In this document: positions 23,813 through 34,396 of the stretch, in pieces
Layout of the letters: every line of letters starts with the position of its first letter
Numbering within the stretch: position 1 is the first letter of the stretch
Assembly: GCA_002633025.1 (NCBI GenBank)
Contig: NMRB01002716.1
Location: 1 to 64,000 of the forward strand
Reading direction: 5' to 3'
Origin: Notospermus geniculatus
Lineage: Eukaryota > Nemertea > Pilidiophora > Heteronemertea > Lineidae
DNA length: 64,000 nucleotides
Notes under the pieces: model-generated
What the model was told of the DNA's origin: nothing
Database searches by the model: none
What the model saw: only the letters and a program-made list of their open reading frames with translations
Translations under genes and position numbers: made by a program

Positions 23813-23949
23813 CACCCCCCCCCCCCCTTAAGAAAATATTTTATTTGTGAATTATAGAGTACGCTGCATTGCAGCATTGCTTCCTTTTCACACGCTAAGT
23901 TACTGCCCTCTATTGGGTTGTTTGAAAAACGACTAGTAATATCTTACTA

Positions 23950-24111
23950 GGCCTTTTCACAAGGAGTCAGTTCGATCCGTTTCGAGGCCAGTTAACCTAC
24001 GTTTTGTTGCGTGAAGAGGGAAGGATAGTACCGTTGCGTGGTATATTCACAGTACAAAAAGCTAGTGAACGGCCTTGATCCGGATTGAACTGACTCCTTT
24101 TGAACGAGGCC
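23950..24111. mobile_element. MITE with GGCCTTTTCACAAGGAG ends
   Basis: GGCCTTTTCACAAGGAGTCA pairs with TGACTCCTTTTGAACGAGGCC; inner GTTCGATCCG pairs with CGGATTGAAC. About 162 bp. Confidence 0.7.
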
Positions 24112-24233
24112 ATTATCTTGGCTGTACCGTAAATTGATAGTGACAATAATTCTGATTGGCTTATTGCTGGTGCACCAAGATTACCTAAAATGGTGTTTGT
24201 AAGATGGTGTTACGAGTAACTTTATAGAACCAA

Positions 24234-24373
24234 GGACCTTATTCACAAAGCCCCCGTAACTTTAAGGGTACGCAAATCCATTGTCAGGCTAACAGAGAAC
24301 AATAGGTAATGCCCGCAAATGGAAAATAGTTTACGCACTACCGCAAGTTACGGTAGCTTCGTGGATAAAGGGC
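24234..24373. mobile_element. MITE, ATTCACAAAGC family, second copy
   Basis: GGACCTTATTCACAAAGC on the left, GCTTCGTGGATAAAGGGCC on the right, with GTAACTT/AAGTTAC inside. It touches or overlaps the next element at 24370. Confidence 0.6.
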
Positions 24374-24746
24374 CGTATGCTGGTCGGACTTTGGCCTAAA
24401 GTATAGCTGAAGTTAGACTTTCTCTTTGCTTTTGAAGCATTGAGAAAAGTCGGACTTTAACCCGTTAACTGGGTAGGACATCATATTACGTCATCACAAA
24501 ATCCGGGGAACCCCTGAAAACATCCAACATGTCCAAGGATCTCAGCTTGCGTAGGACGTAATACTACGCCCTGCAAGGAAATGGCGCTTCACATTGCGTA
24601 GGATGTTATATCACCTCCTGAACCTTATGTGTCAAATACTTTTTTTGGCAATTTTTTTTCTAAGAAAGAAGTTTTGTTTCAAAAATTAATTACACAGTTA
24701 ACGGGTTAATGAAAGGTGGCCGAAGTCGGAACCAAGCATACGGCCG
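24370..24746. mobile_element. MITE, GGGCCGTATGC family, split by a TTAA element
   Basis: The ends GGCCGTATGCTGGTCGGACT and AAGTCGGAACCAAGCATACGGCC pair. Relatives occur at 41731-41977, 46337-46535 and 46390-46476. The interior is interrupted by 24461-24705. Confidence 0.7.
24461..24705. mobile_element. TTAA-flanked nested MITE
   Basis: The element runs from CCCGTTAACTG to CAGTTAACGGG (11 bp perfect ends) and is flanked by TTAA at 24457-24460 and 24706-24709. TTAA duplication is the mark of piggyBac or Kolobok-type insertion. A diverged end-like sequence (CCCAGTTAAGGGGTTAA) occurs near 28374. Confidence 0.75.
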
Positions 24747-25209
24747 TAAGGTCCCAGCCTTGGCTTTTACCTGTCTCTTAGCCTTGTACAAATGAAGCCT
24801 TGTCTCTCTGTTGATGTAAAAATCTTCTTTCAGCATGGAAGTCAATCGCTGATTGCGATGTTCTCTGTTTCAGCATTTTGACCTTGCCTGTCCTGAAAAC
24901 CTGGCATATAATGTTGCATTTAGAAATTCCATTTTTAGTTTTAGAATCTGCAGTTCTAGAATCAGAATTTGGTGGTGTTTATGAGGGCTGCTCTTGAACA
25001 TTGAAGCAATTCAAACCCAAAGACTGCCGTAGACTCTTGATCAAGCTGAACATGGACTTCCATAAATGAGTGGCAGGTCTTTTTGTTTTTATTGGCCCAG
25101 ATGAAGTGCAAGTTGAAAAATGTAGAGTATGATATTTTGTTTGAGGTCTGTAAATTGCTGTAAAAATGAATGAAAATTGATTGTGCATCATGACGTTTAA
25201 AATGGGTGC

Positions 25210-25359
25210 CAGGGTCTCTGCCAGAAATTTTTTGAGGGTACTTCATGTACATTTAGTTACTTCAAAATCAACAAAAACACCATGACATTAAAGAAAATGG
25301 CCCTTTTCTGTTCCTTTGAGGGTACTACCATATAATAGTACCCCCTGGCAGAAACACTG
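25210..25359. mobile_element. MITE, CCGCCAGA-type TIR, copy 3
   Basis: CAGGGTCTCTGCCAGAAA is mirrored by the right end CTGGCAGAAACACTG. The interior shares AGGGTACT/AGTACC and AAAGAAAATGGCCCTTTTCT with copy 1 in reverse orientation. Confidence 0.7.
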
Positions 25360-25365
25360 GCAGTT

Positions 25366-26013
25366 CAAACCCGAAACTGAAAGGACATGTCATGCTGGTG
25401 ATTTGACTTGCTTTTATAAGAAATGAGGGGCTGCGTTGTTTTTAGTGGCCGAGATGAGATGCATGTTTAGAATTATTGAATGGGCCTGGTTCTTCGTGAT
25501 TTTGTATGAGTTTCATTTGAGATTCCTGTAGATATGAATGAAATAGATTTTCTTCTAGTCTATATTCAATGGTTTTCCTCTCTTTCCAGCCGATATCACC
25601 TGCAATAGAAGACATGTCAGAAGGCATGTTCAACTCAATAAGTCTTGGACGGTTTGAATTAGTGCGCCAACGGCAACTTGCTCAATTAGAGAGAAGATCA
25701 AACTGGTTCCTCGCTCAACCTTGTACCATATCTATAGACTCGAGCAAATTATTTAATCGTCTCGGCGGGAGTCGCGTTACGGCGGACAGTCTCGGTTCAT
25801 CAGGAATGGCGACTTCGTCAGATTTCGATGTCTTAGAAACGCATTCAGGCAAGGACAGCTGTGAGGAGATTTTCGGCGAGCGGCGGACTGCACCATCGTC
25901 GGAACCGGTTACACGGAGGCAGCAGCAGAAAAATTTTGGCGTGCATACAGGGTATCATACGACGGAAAGGGTCGAAGAGGGGCAGGAGGAACCGATGGAA
26001 ATTGATTCGACGC
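25366..26013. repeat. Direct copy of 26015-26662 (probable allele)
   Basis: This 648 bp block repeats as 26015-26662 at a fixed offset of 649 with only a handful of differences, all seen in intron sequence. It holds the beginning of the last RhoGAP exon (25590-26013), which stops at the gap. The copy structure is that of two overlapping contig ends that were not merged. Confidence 0.85.
25590..26013 (+). pseudogene. Truncated duplicate of RhoGAP last exon
   Basis: Identical in sequence to the first 424 bases of the exon at 26239-26814, with the same CCAG acceptor position, but cut by the N at 26014 after codons for EIDST. Counted as an assembly copy rather than a separate exon or a true pseudogene: using both in one transcript would join phase 0 to a truncated frame. 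Confidence 0.8.
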
Positions 26014-26014
26014 N
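26014..26014. other. Assembly gap (single N) between duplicated exon copies
   Basis: It separates the 648 bp direct copies. The sequence on the right begins with material homologous to 25366, i.e. contig overlap. Confidence 0.8.
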
Positions 26015-26238
26015 CAAACCCAAACGTGAAAGGATATGTCATGCTGGTGATTTGACTTGCTTTTACAAGAAATGAGGGGCTGCGTTGTTTTTAGTGGCCG
26101 AGATGAGATGCATGTTTAGAATTATTGAATGGGCCTGGTTCTTCGTGATTTTGTATGAGTTTCATTTGAGATTCCTGTAGATATGAATGAAATAGATTTT
26201 CTTCTAGTCTATATTCAATGGTTTTCCTCTCTTTTCAG

Positions 26239-26814
26239 CCGATATCACCTGCAATAGAAGACATGTCAGAAGGCATGTTCAACTCAATAAGTCTTGGACG
26301 GTTTGAATTAGTGCGCCAACGGCAACTTGCTCAATTAGAGAGAAGATCAAACTGGTTCCTCGCTCAACCTTGTACCATATCTATAGACTCGAGCAAATTA
26401 TTTAATCGTCTCGGCGGGAGTCGCGTTACGGCGGACAGTCTCGGTTCATCAGGAATGGCGACTTCGTCAGATTTCGATGTCTTAGAAACGCATTCAGGCA
26501 AGGACAGCTGTGAGGAGATTTTCGGCGAGCGGCGGACTGCACCATCGTCGGAACCGGTTACACGGAGGCAGCAGCAGAAAAATTTTGGCGTGCATACAGG
26601 GTATCATACGACGGAAAGGGTCGAAGAGGGGCAGGAGGAACCGATGGAAATTGATTCGACGCAGGACAATGAGGATTTAGATAAAAAGGATGAGAATGGC
26701 GAGAAAAAAAAGGGTGCCAAGGAGGTGCGGTATTTTCTCGTCGAGAATTGGTACAATGGCAATAAGCCATCAAGCAGTTTGCCAGATAAACCAGGGTCAG
26801 GAAAACCTCAATAG
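26239..26814 (+). CDS. RhoGAP gene, last exon with stop
   Basis: The acceptor TCTCTTTTCAG begins CCG ATA TCA at phase 0; the TAG is at 26812-26814. It encodes 191 residues: PISPAIEDMSEGMFNSISLG, then a basic/Leu helix (RFELVRQRQLAQLERRSNWF), then a long polar segment with Ser, Gln, Glu and Lys runs (RRQQQK, EEGQEEPMEID, KKDENGEKKKG) and an end in KPGSGKPQ. Mostly predicted disordered; the helix near the start is the only ordered-looking part and could be a binding motif. No known domain recognised. Codon usage is richer in CpG than the introns, supporting coding. Confidence 0.8.
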   Translation, partial: PISPAIEDMSEGMFNSISLGRFELVRQRQLAQLERRSNWFLAQPCTISIDSSKLFNRLGGSRVTADSLGSSGMATSSDFDVLETHSGKDSCEEIFGERRTAPSSEPVTRRQQQKNFGVHTGYHTTERVEEGQEEPMEIDSTQDNEDLDKKDENGEKKKGAKEVRYFLVENWYNGNKPSSSLPDKPGSGKPQ

Positions 26815-29056
26815 TCTGTTGGCACGTCGGGATCATTCTCTGCCCACCAGAAGCACAGTCGCAAATCTTTGTTTTTTGAAGCAGTAGAACTCATTTGCTG
26901 TGGAATTTTGAGTTCTTTTTACTTCTAAATTTGCATCAGCTTGAATCTTGAATTTCCCTTGTCGTTGTGTCTGTGAATCGGTCTTCTTACAAATACCCGC
27001 CAAAAAGTCCACCAAAATAGGTCTCGATCACACAAGCACCGTGGTTCACAAAGTGATTGGTTGCTCTGATTTAACTCATTTGCCCCCAAGTTTAAGCAGA
27101 CTATCATCTGTCAAGTTTTCTGATCACCATGGAAACGAACTGGAGAGAATTTGAAGAAACATTCTCCTGATGGTTCATAAGAACAATCTTTCTTCAAATA
27201 TTCTTCAATCAGTTACCATAGGATGTGAGAAAACCTTGACAGAAGATGTCGTCTGCTGGGCTCTGGGGACGGATGGATTACAGAAAGTGATTGAGAGAGG
27301 GTGAACCTTAGTACGTCTGTTGGTCTACACTAACAGAAAGATCTCAATTTTGTTGCCTTTTATAGGACACCTAAAGCCTGTAATGTATAAGGGGTCAGTC
27401 AAGTCATCCCTGGTTGTAAAAGTCTTTTCTACTGATTAAGCCTGTTTTGAAAGGATGTGAAATTTAAACAAATCAGGTTTTATATTGATCTCAGAATTTG
27501 CAATATTATACATACATGTATTCACGACTTGTCCTTCTGGTGACTGCATGGAATCATCCCAAGTTGCAATATATTTTCTCTCTGGCGCATTTTTCTTATC
27601 ATCGTAGAAGTTCAACGTGTAGATATGTACCGTGATGGCAAACGTCTTGTCTTCTCGAATGTTTCTAGAACAGTGTTATGTTCATCGTCGTCGTGATGAC
27701 ATAATGTGACTAGACGTATATTACGATTCGTACACTCGATGTGTATTCTAAATTCCTTTTGACTTTTTATATGATGTGTGATGTGTGGTATATCACGTGA
27801 CTCCTACACGCTCAGACAGGTTGTTTGTATTTAATGTCAGTGTTTGGACAATCCAGACTTTCTGATAACATTTTTAATAGTAAAGAAATAATGCATGCTC
27901 TTCAATATTACCAACTCGATGTATAGGACACCATAACGTGACTTGCGGCATTTTACTAACTGTGCAGGTCATTCAGATATAAAAGCTAATATGTGATCTT
28001 TCGAAGCCTAAGAACTTGGAATTTGCCCTAATTCGCCAGTGGGTGATACGGAATCATGTTGCAGTTGACTTGCATCCAAATAGCATGATTTAGCAATGGT
28101 CGACTCTGACGCAACGTCATTGAAGTCACTGTCGTGGGGATTGTCTGTGTCACATCATTCAGTTTCAGACCGAGGTTGTGGTTGAGATTTCGGCAGAAGT
28201 GCGCAGGTCTTTGTCGTTTACGTCAATTTGAGAACGGTCTATCAGTTGTGAAATAAGTCGCAGTTGTCTGGAAGCAAACCCTTTGCTGGTCAACAGTACG
28301 ATCCTGTCCACTAAGACTTTCTGCATTTTCATTGGGCATCAGAAAATTCACATGAAAAGAATATGACGTCCTACCCAGTTAAGGGGTTAAAATTCCTCAA
28401 TACTATGGGCCATGGCTATCCCATCAGGCGCACACTGCAAAGTTTTGTGGCTGTGCCATTTCAAAAAAAACTCTGCCAAATACAACTGAGCTTTATTCGT
28501 CTGTGTGGATCTAGATTTGAAGTTCCTCCATAACATAATAATCTGCTGTTTGGATGTAAGGTATATTGAATTCCGAAACAATGAAGTGATCTGGTTGGGC
28601 AAATTCAGGTACATAGCAAGTCTGGCTGCAATCTGGATTGGACTGACTGGGATGGATATTAACTTGTCACTCAAAGGATCTCAATCTCATTGCCATCAAC
28701 ATCGCTGTCATGTGTAAAATGATGTTGTGAGGTTCACTGTAGGTATGCTAGATTCGTCACTCTTTCTATTTGAATGTCTTGATGTGATTCATGGGCCTCT
28801 CAGCTACATTTTTCGGAAGAATTTCTCAAAAATTTCTTTATTTTCGGCTTTTTTCGTTCTACGTGTAGCATATCAATGAGAAGTTCCGGCATCAAATGGA
28901 GTAATAAAGTACACACATTTTATGAACAGGAGAGAGATGAATGAATAGAGTCTGTGAACAAAACAGCTTGAAAAATGCTTGAAAAACTGTGCAATATTTC
29001 TGAAGGAATGAAATGAATTTTTGGCAAGATGGCTGCTAGCGATCATCTTACAAAAA

Positions 29057-29150
29057 ATTAGGTCATCGTCATGGTGATTTCCCCCACTGGGGGATGGGAG
29101 AACAAATCATCTGTCACTCTGGAAGAGAATTCCCATGGTGATGACCTAAT
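29057..29150. mobile_element. MITE with ATTAGGTCATC ends
   Basis: ATTAGGTCATCGTCATGG pairs with CCATGGTGATGACCTAAT. A direct repeat GGCAAGATGGCTGCTA stands about 30 bp before and immediately after the element. Confidence 0.6.
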
Positions 29151-30489
29151 TTTGGCAAGATGGCTGCTACTGAAACTCATCTAATTTATGGGGAAATTAT
29201 GATTTAAGTTGGTACACAGTAAGAAATTTAGGAATTGTTTGATTGAATTTCTTACCTATGACGTAAGTCAACACTTGGATGCCGAGGCTTCTTTTGGTCA
29301 CCGTTTCCGTGCCAAAACTTGAGGAATTTTCAGAACCACTTCATATGGTGTTAGATTCCACGCGACATACCGGGTAATTGGTGTCACTGGAAGCCTTTTA
29401 GTTTCAGTGGATCAAAATCTCCATTTTAGTAGTCGGACCGAATACTAACAAAAGGCAGGTATCTCCCATTTAAAGCCCCCTCAGTGTGAAGTCATTGTCA
29501 TGTGAGCCTCCGTCAGAAGTTTTGGCATAAGTTTGTTGATCGTAACATGTTGCGAATTTCTTGATGATTTTATAGATGTTGAACGGATTTTTCATGTTGT
29601 AGTATAAATTTGTAACGACTTGGACATGCAATTGATAATGATTCTTTGATGTTTACCTGTTGACACCTAATCATGTTTAAATAAGTACCAGTATCCCATT
29701 TCTAGACTAATTACGCCTCATTAATTGACCAGTAACTGCATTTTCATTCAAATCTAATGCTAAATTGTTAAACTCCCCCTGCAGTTTCAAACCGCTACCC
29801 GTGCTCTGAAGCTACAGATTTGATGTAACTTTCACACTTCAGATGAATCTAGTGCTTAAGATAGCCACATACCAAACATTGAAATGATGGTATGGTATTC
29901 CTTAGGGTCTTAAAATTCTTTGCACTTTTATTTGAGCCCAGGTGTCCCCCGCTAGCCTTCGAATTGTTGTAGGTGAGCTTGTGCAGTCAAGTCAGATGTA
30001 GAATACTACCATTCTTGTGTGTTGTGTATAAGTAATGCATTTGAATAATGTTTGTATATATTAGCGGCAATTCTAGATGTGTACATACTACATTTCAGTT
30101 GAATCTACAGTAGAAATTAGGGAAGATGGAATTTTTTAGTGTTATTCAGAATACTTGCTGATCTCATCTGAAGCCATTTTGCAGTCTTGTGATACTAAGG
30201 TGTGTTCCAACAGATCGCATTTTCGTCAAAGTTTTCTCACATCCTTCAAAAATATTTGAAGAAAGTTTGCTCCTACAACGCAGATTTCTTCCAATTCATT
30301 TCCCAGCCACCAGAAAACTTGACAGAAGACTCAAACCAGGGGGCAGATGAGTTCAACTCCTTCCTCGTGAGGGAAGTGAAACGCTCCATTTACGCCCACT
30401 TTCAACACTCTGTCATGCAGTAGGGAAAGTTGCCTGTCGTGTTTTAAAACTTTTTAAAATAGTGCGTTTTCCACAACTTGACATGCTCA

Positions 30490-30530
30490 GGCAGGACTTG
30501 GAGGACAGTATAATTCCTCCAAGGGCAGGA
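30490..30530. mobile_element. Palindromic mini-element, copy 1, with 7 bp TSD
   Basis: A 27 bp element (30497-30523) with ends CTTGGAGGA and TCCTCCAAG, right half GTATAATTCCTCCAAG, lies between two exact GGCAGGA heptamers (30490-30496 and 30524-30530). The left arm is shortened internally compared with copy 2 (34357-34389). Confidence 0.75.
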
Positions 30531-31656
30531 TCAACAAAAACTTCAGCAGTGAGTTTTATTTGAAACTTTTGAATAAAATTTCAGTTGTGACGTACACCGT
30601 CTGGTTGAGGCAGTTCAGAGCATCATGATGGCTAGCTGTTGGTTGATCAGGTGGTTTGGGGCTAAACAATGTGTGGGTTAATACATGACGTCAATTTCAA
30701 TATTCACCCTCAAATTGCAAATTGCTTCAGATGAGATGAGTCAAGGATGTTATTTGCCAAATACATTGATTTAAAATGTTAGAAAATTGCTTTAATCTGA
30801 TGGGGCCAAGTTGTGCAGTATCCTCCACTGGATTATATGAGGTACTTTTTATCCCACCACATGATGTACAAATTGTGCTTTGTACATGTGACAACCATGA
30901 CTTTCCTGAGAGGAACTCCTTGCTGATGAAATGATTGCATCAGTGCAAACTTCTGCACAATTTTAAAGTCTCACCACTTCGGTGGCAAATCTTGGTTTAG
31001 GCCACATGCACACTCCAAGCAAAATGGCGAAGCGAAGACAATTTCGCCCAACGATGTGGCGAAAACATTTAAATACTCTAGAAGCATCGGCGTGTACTGA
31101 GAGCGATCAGGCGCTGATGTCTCTGACAATGCAAAACTGTCTACATGTAGTTTTGTAGGAAAAGGAATCGCTCTTCAAAGTCCTCATTCGTTGTTGTCTT
31201 GCCAACCAGGAGAAAACTGCATCACTTGGTGCCATAGTTTTGTAAAATTTTATTTCTTGCCAATAAGAAGGTGCCATCTATATTTCAGTTGCAAAACTAA
31301 ACCTTGATAGTAATGTGAAAATGATTGATGCACGGATATCAAAAGTTCTTGCCTCTGTTTTCTATAGAATCTTTTCTATAGAATGTAGTATGAATTAGTT
31401 TCTCCTCTTTTATCACTGATATATTGGATGTACATGTACCTTTTTCAACTGAAATATAAGGCATTTGTTGAGGATTACTGAAAGGTATTTTTACGATGAG
31501 ACAGTTTCATAGTTTGTTTTAAGAGGTCACCTTCAAATAGTTCAAAGATGTTTTGACAGAGTTTTAATCCTTTTACAGACCAGTTGGAATGGTGGTCTTG
31601 GAATGCTGTGCTCTTCTCAACTTATTAATATTTTAATCATTTGTAAGCGGTTCTGT

Positions 31657-31813
31657 GAAAACCCGGCCAAAGTAGCTGGGGAGTGACGTAGGCCTTGATC
31701 ACACCTGCCGTTTGTTGCACTATCGATAAGGCTTTATTTGGTGCTAACAGACCGTCGTCTTTTCATTGTGACGGATGACACTCCAACCTGTTCAGCGACT
31801 TTGGCCGGGTTTT
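31657..31813. mobile_element. MITE with AAAACCCGGCC ends
   Basis: GAAAACCCGGCCAAAGTAGC pairs with GCGACTTTGGCCGGGTTTT; CACTCC/GGAGTG pair further in. About 157 bp. Confidence 0.7.
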
Positions 31814-32953
31814 GCCAGACTTGGTCAGGTTTTTTGAAATTTTAAAAAAGATTCTTCACCTTCATAATAAGAAATCCAGAAAATTGTTTCACTGGATTTT
31901 ATCATTTATTGTTTCATCATGAAACTCCCTTGTTTTCAAATGTTAACTGTAAGAGCTAGAACTTCCAAAATGAGTGAGCACTTCTCCATTTCAAATAAAG
32001 AGGGCACCTCAGATCAGGTAGAGGATATTTTGAGCTGGTTCAGAATGCATCCCTAAACTGGTCTAATATGTGAAAATTACATCCGATTTTTTACTTGGCT
32101 TCTGTCTGTACGCTTTTAGGCTTTTGTGATATGTATACTGGTAATTTTCAGTGGATTTCTAGACAACTAACTGTATATTTTTGGGCTTATGATATCCTGC
32201 GATACTTAGCTTTGTGATGTTTTGAAACGTTTGTACGTATTAACAATTTGTGTTTGCCGAGACATGCATTTTGATGAATTTTACCAGAATATTTTGCTCA
32301 CAGAATGCTTCGGTCATAAATTTATGTAAAGCGTTTCTAAAAATAGGTGGCAGGAATGAGATGTTTCGATGTTAATCAGTTCAGTAAGGAAGTTGAATAG
32401 CCCTACCTCTTAACAGTTTGGCAGTCAGTAACTCAACATGTTACTCTCAAAAATGTTGCCTGTTTCGAGACAACCTTCATTTAGCATCAGCAGAGTGGTA
32501 GGCCCTACTACCCCCTCCCCTCCTTGGCCTTCCCTTGATAAAAGGCAGAACATGGGAAATTCAAAAAGTTGCTTTATCCTGTACACTACTGAGTATTTTG
32601 TATAGTATAGCTAAAAATAGGGTAATTACCTGAAGCAGTAATTGGCCACCCTGTCACTTATTCTTTAACATTTTACCATTCACCATCATCCAAGTGAATG
32701 CGATAAGACATTTTCTCAGAAGGCCTACTCTATCAATTTTGCACCCCAAAGAAATGCTTACCAAATCTTTCCATGTTGTACGTACATGTAAATTTGTACA
32801 GGGTTTGTGTTCTGAATTACGGAATACTTTCTGTTTGATATTGATAAGTGTTGTTATAGTGTCAGTGTTACTGGCATTTCATCTCGATGTTCATTTTCCT
32901 TTACCTTTCTATGTGCAACCTTCTCATAATTGACTTTGGCATGTTTAGAACTA

Positions 32954-33071
32954 CAGTCCACTCTCGTTATACCGCCACAGACAATTGACTTTCTCGGTTG
33001 AAGGGATTTCAACATTGGCAGCAACAATACCCTCGTTGTACTGCCAGTGGCGGTATAACGAGAGTCGACTG
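32954..33071. mobile_element. Tigger/pogo-like MITE, copy 2
   Basis: CAGTCCACTCTCGTTATACC and GGTATAACGAGAGTCGACTG ends, TA on both sides, interior CAATTGACTTTCTCGGTTGAA shared with copy 1 at 9400-9532. Confidence 0.8.
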
Positions 33072-33336
33072 TATGTGCATTACATCAGCATTTGTCAAGT
33101 GTTTAAAGAAGAAGTAGTTTTACTATCATCTATGTAGGCTACATTACAAAGAACATGAAAAATTCCTGCTGAAAGGAAGTTGTGCTATTAAAATTGAATT
33201 ATGAAATGAAATGACTTAAAATATTCAGAGAAGGAATTGCCTTTCAGAAGGGTGTAGAAGGATCATTTTACTGTGTGTACATGTAGTTGGTGGTAAGCAG
33301 TTTGTGGAAATTTTCTCCTGTTTGAAACTAAGCAGA

Positions 33337-33601
33337 CAGCACACCAGGCGAGTGATCACATCACCACTAGACGAAAAAAGCTGTTGATGGCTGGACAGCG
33401 ATCAGTGGAATCTTCTCACCAGGGATAGCACCCAATATCAAACTGGCTTGATATTGTGGTGGGAGAAATTGTTAGTCACCAAGCACATAACCGACAACCA
33501 CGCGCACAAAACAATATTGCCTAGTCTGCACTGACTGGTGATGAGATCAGTGGTGATCAGTTCGCTTGTAATATCGTCTTCGCCTCGCCTGGTGTGCTGC
33601 T
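33337..33601. mobile_element. MITE with ACAGCACACCAGGCGAG ends (allele 1)
   Basis: Left AGCACACCAGGCGAG pairs with CTCGCCTGGTGTGCT on the right. In the other copy (35481-35761) the left arm is longer and contains GACGAAGGCAATATCACAAG, pairing with CTTGTAATATCGTCTTC. So this copy has lost part of its left arm. Confidence 0.7.
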
Positions 33602-34349
33602 CGCTTCAGGCAAGTCCAATGGCATGGCCTTTGATGAAGAAAGACAATCGTTAGCTAGATGGTAGGTGGGTAGTTCAATGGTATTTTTGATAATATTAAG
33701 CCAAGCCAATTTTCTATCATCAAAATTACTCAGGATTCTGGTATTTTTATCTCATTAAATTTTTTCCCTGAGCTGTTCTGGAAAAAATGGTTTGTTTAAG
33801 TTCCCCGATTGCTCCTACATCCCTACTTCAAGTGTGGTCCAAATCATCCTGCATCACGTTTTCAGTGAGCTAATAAAGTTGCATTCACATGTTGCCCACA
33901 TGATAGGCATGAAGATAAAACTGTACATTGTTCTGGAAATGATCACTCAAAACTTTTTTCAAAGGGACAAATTTGTTCATGATTTTAGCGTCATGGCCCT
34001 TTCAGAAGGACCTACCGTATGCCCTGTTCACAAGAAAATCTGTTTTACGGCATTCCTGCTCAGAAATGTAGTTCCACACAGTAGAAATGCCTAAGATTTC
34101 CTTCTATTCATGAGCTAGTCAACAACATCTGACCCAGCACTGACAGATGTCCTATCTACATGTACAATGTGCATGATGTAAGTTTGAATGTTTCGATTGT
34201 CTATACGGTGATATTGGGAATTTATGTTATTGAACGATAACTTTAGAAAAACAAACAGTATGCCTACTTGATTTTACGGCGAATTATATTTGACAGGAAG
34301 ATACATGTTCCAGGACTACGTATTCCGTATTCCCGGACTTCATGTGTTG

Positions 34350-34396
34350 CTAGGACCTTGGAGGAATTATACTGTATAATTCCTCCAAGCTAGGAC
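34350..34396. mobile_element. Palindromic mini-element, copy 2, with 7 bp TSD
   Basis: The 33 bp element (34357-34389) is a perfect palindrome: arm CTTGGAGGAATTATAC, one central T, arm GTATAATTCCTCCAAG. Exact CTAGGAC heptamers flank it (34350-34356, 34390-34396). The duplicated copy of this locus near 36499 lacks the element. Confidence 0.8.

Larger units (their letters stand above)
15001..26238. other. RhoGAP gene, long last intron
   Basis: About 11 kb in the assembly, inflated by the duplicated segment at 25366-26013. No additional phase-0 exon was found. It holds at least nine small inverted-repeat elements, listed separately, and gaps at 23812 and 26014. Confidence 0.6.
5148..26814 (+). 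other. RhoGAP-domain gene (whole locus, 8 visible exons)
   Basis: Eight exons (5148-5233, 6584-6647, 7183-7292, 7813-8147, 13037-13111, 13386-13549, 14935-15000, 26239-26814) join in frame with intron phases 2, 0, 2, 1, 1, 0, 0. They give 1476 coding bases, about 491 residues. Family knowledge: RhoGAP proteins speed GTP hydrolysis by Rho, Rac or Cdc42 at the cytoplasmic face of membranes and act on the cytoskeleton. Seen here: FGLPL near residue 32, a FLLRIPGGMFG segment resembling the mid-domain LLKxFLRxLP region, HSEYNKM at about 113-119, and an LISNF segment near the domain end. The arginine-finger segment (GxFR) is missing between exons 2 and 3, where the assembly gap at 7155 lies. The N-terminal domain and low-complexity tail recall the ARHGAP20/TAGAP group, but I cannot prove orthology. 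Confidence 0.75.
26815..33108. other. RhoGAP 3' UTR and intergenic DNA
   Basis: No gene supported. AATAAA occurs on the + strand at 28903-28908 and 30572-30577; neither can be assigned as the poly(A) signal. A dispersed repeat containing the word GTCAAGTTTTC occurs near 27060-27240 (+) and, reversed, near 30200-30420. MITEs are at 29057-29150, 31657-31813 and 32954-33071, and a palindromic mini-element is at 30497-30523. Confidence 0.5.

Noticed and set aside
33792-34094. 100-codon open frame kept at equal length in both 2.1 kb copies (also 35952-36254)
   Set aside because: Between the copies I count about three silent and seven amino-acid-changing differences, including Met to Arg and Gly to Arg. 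This shows no protein-level constraint; the equal length simply reflects recent shared origin.
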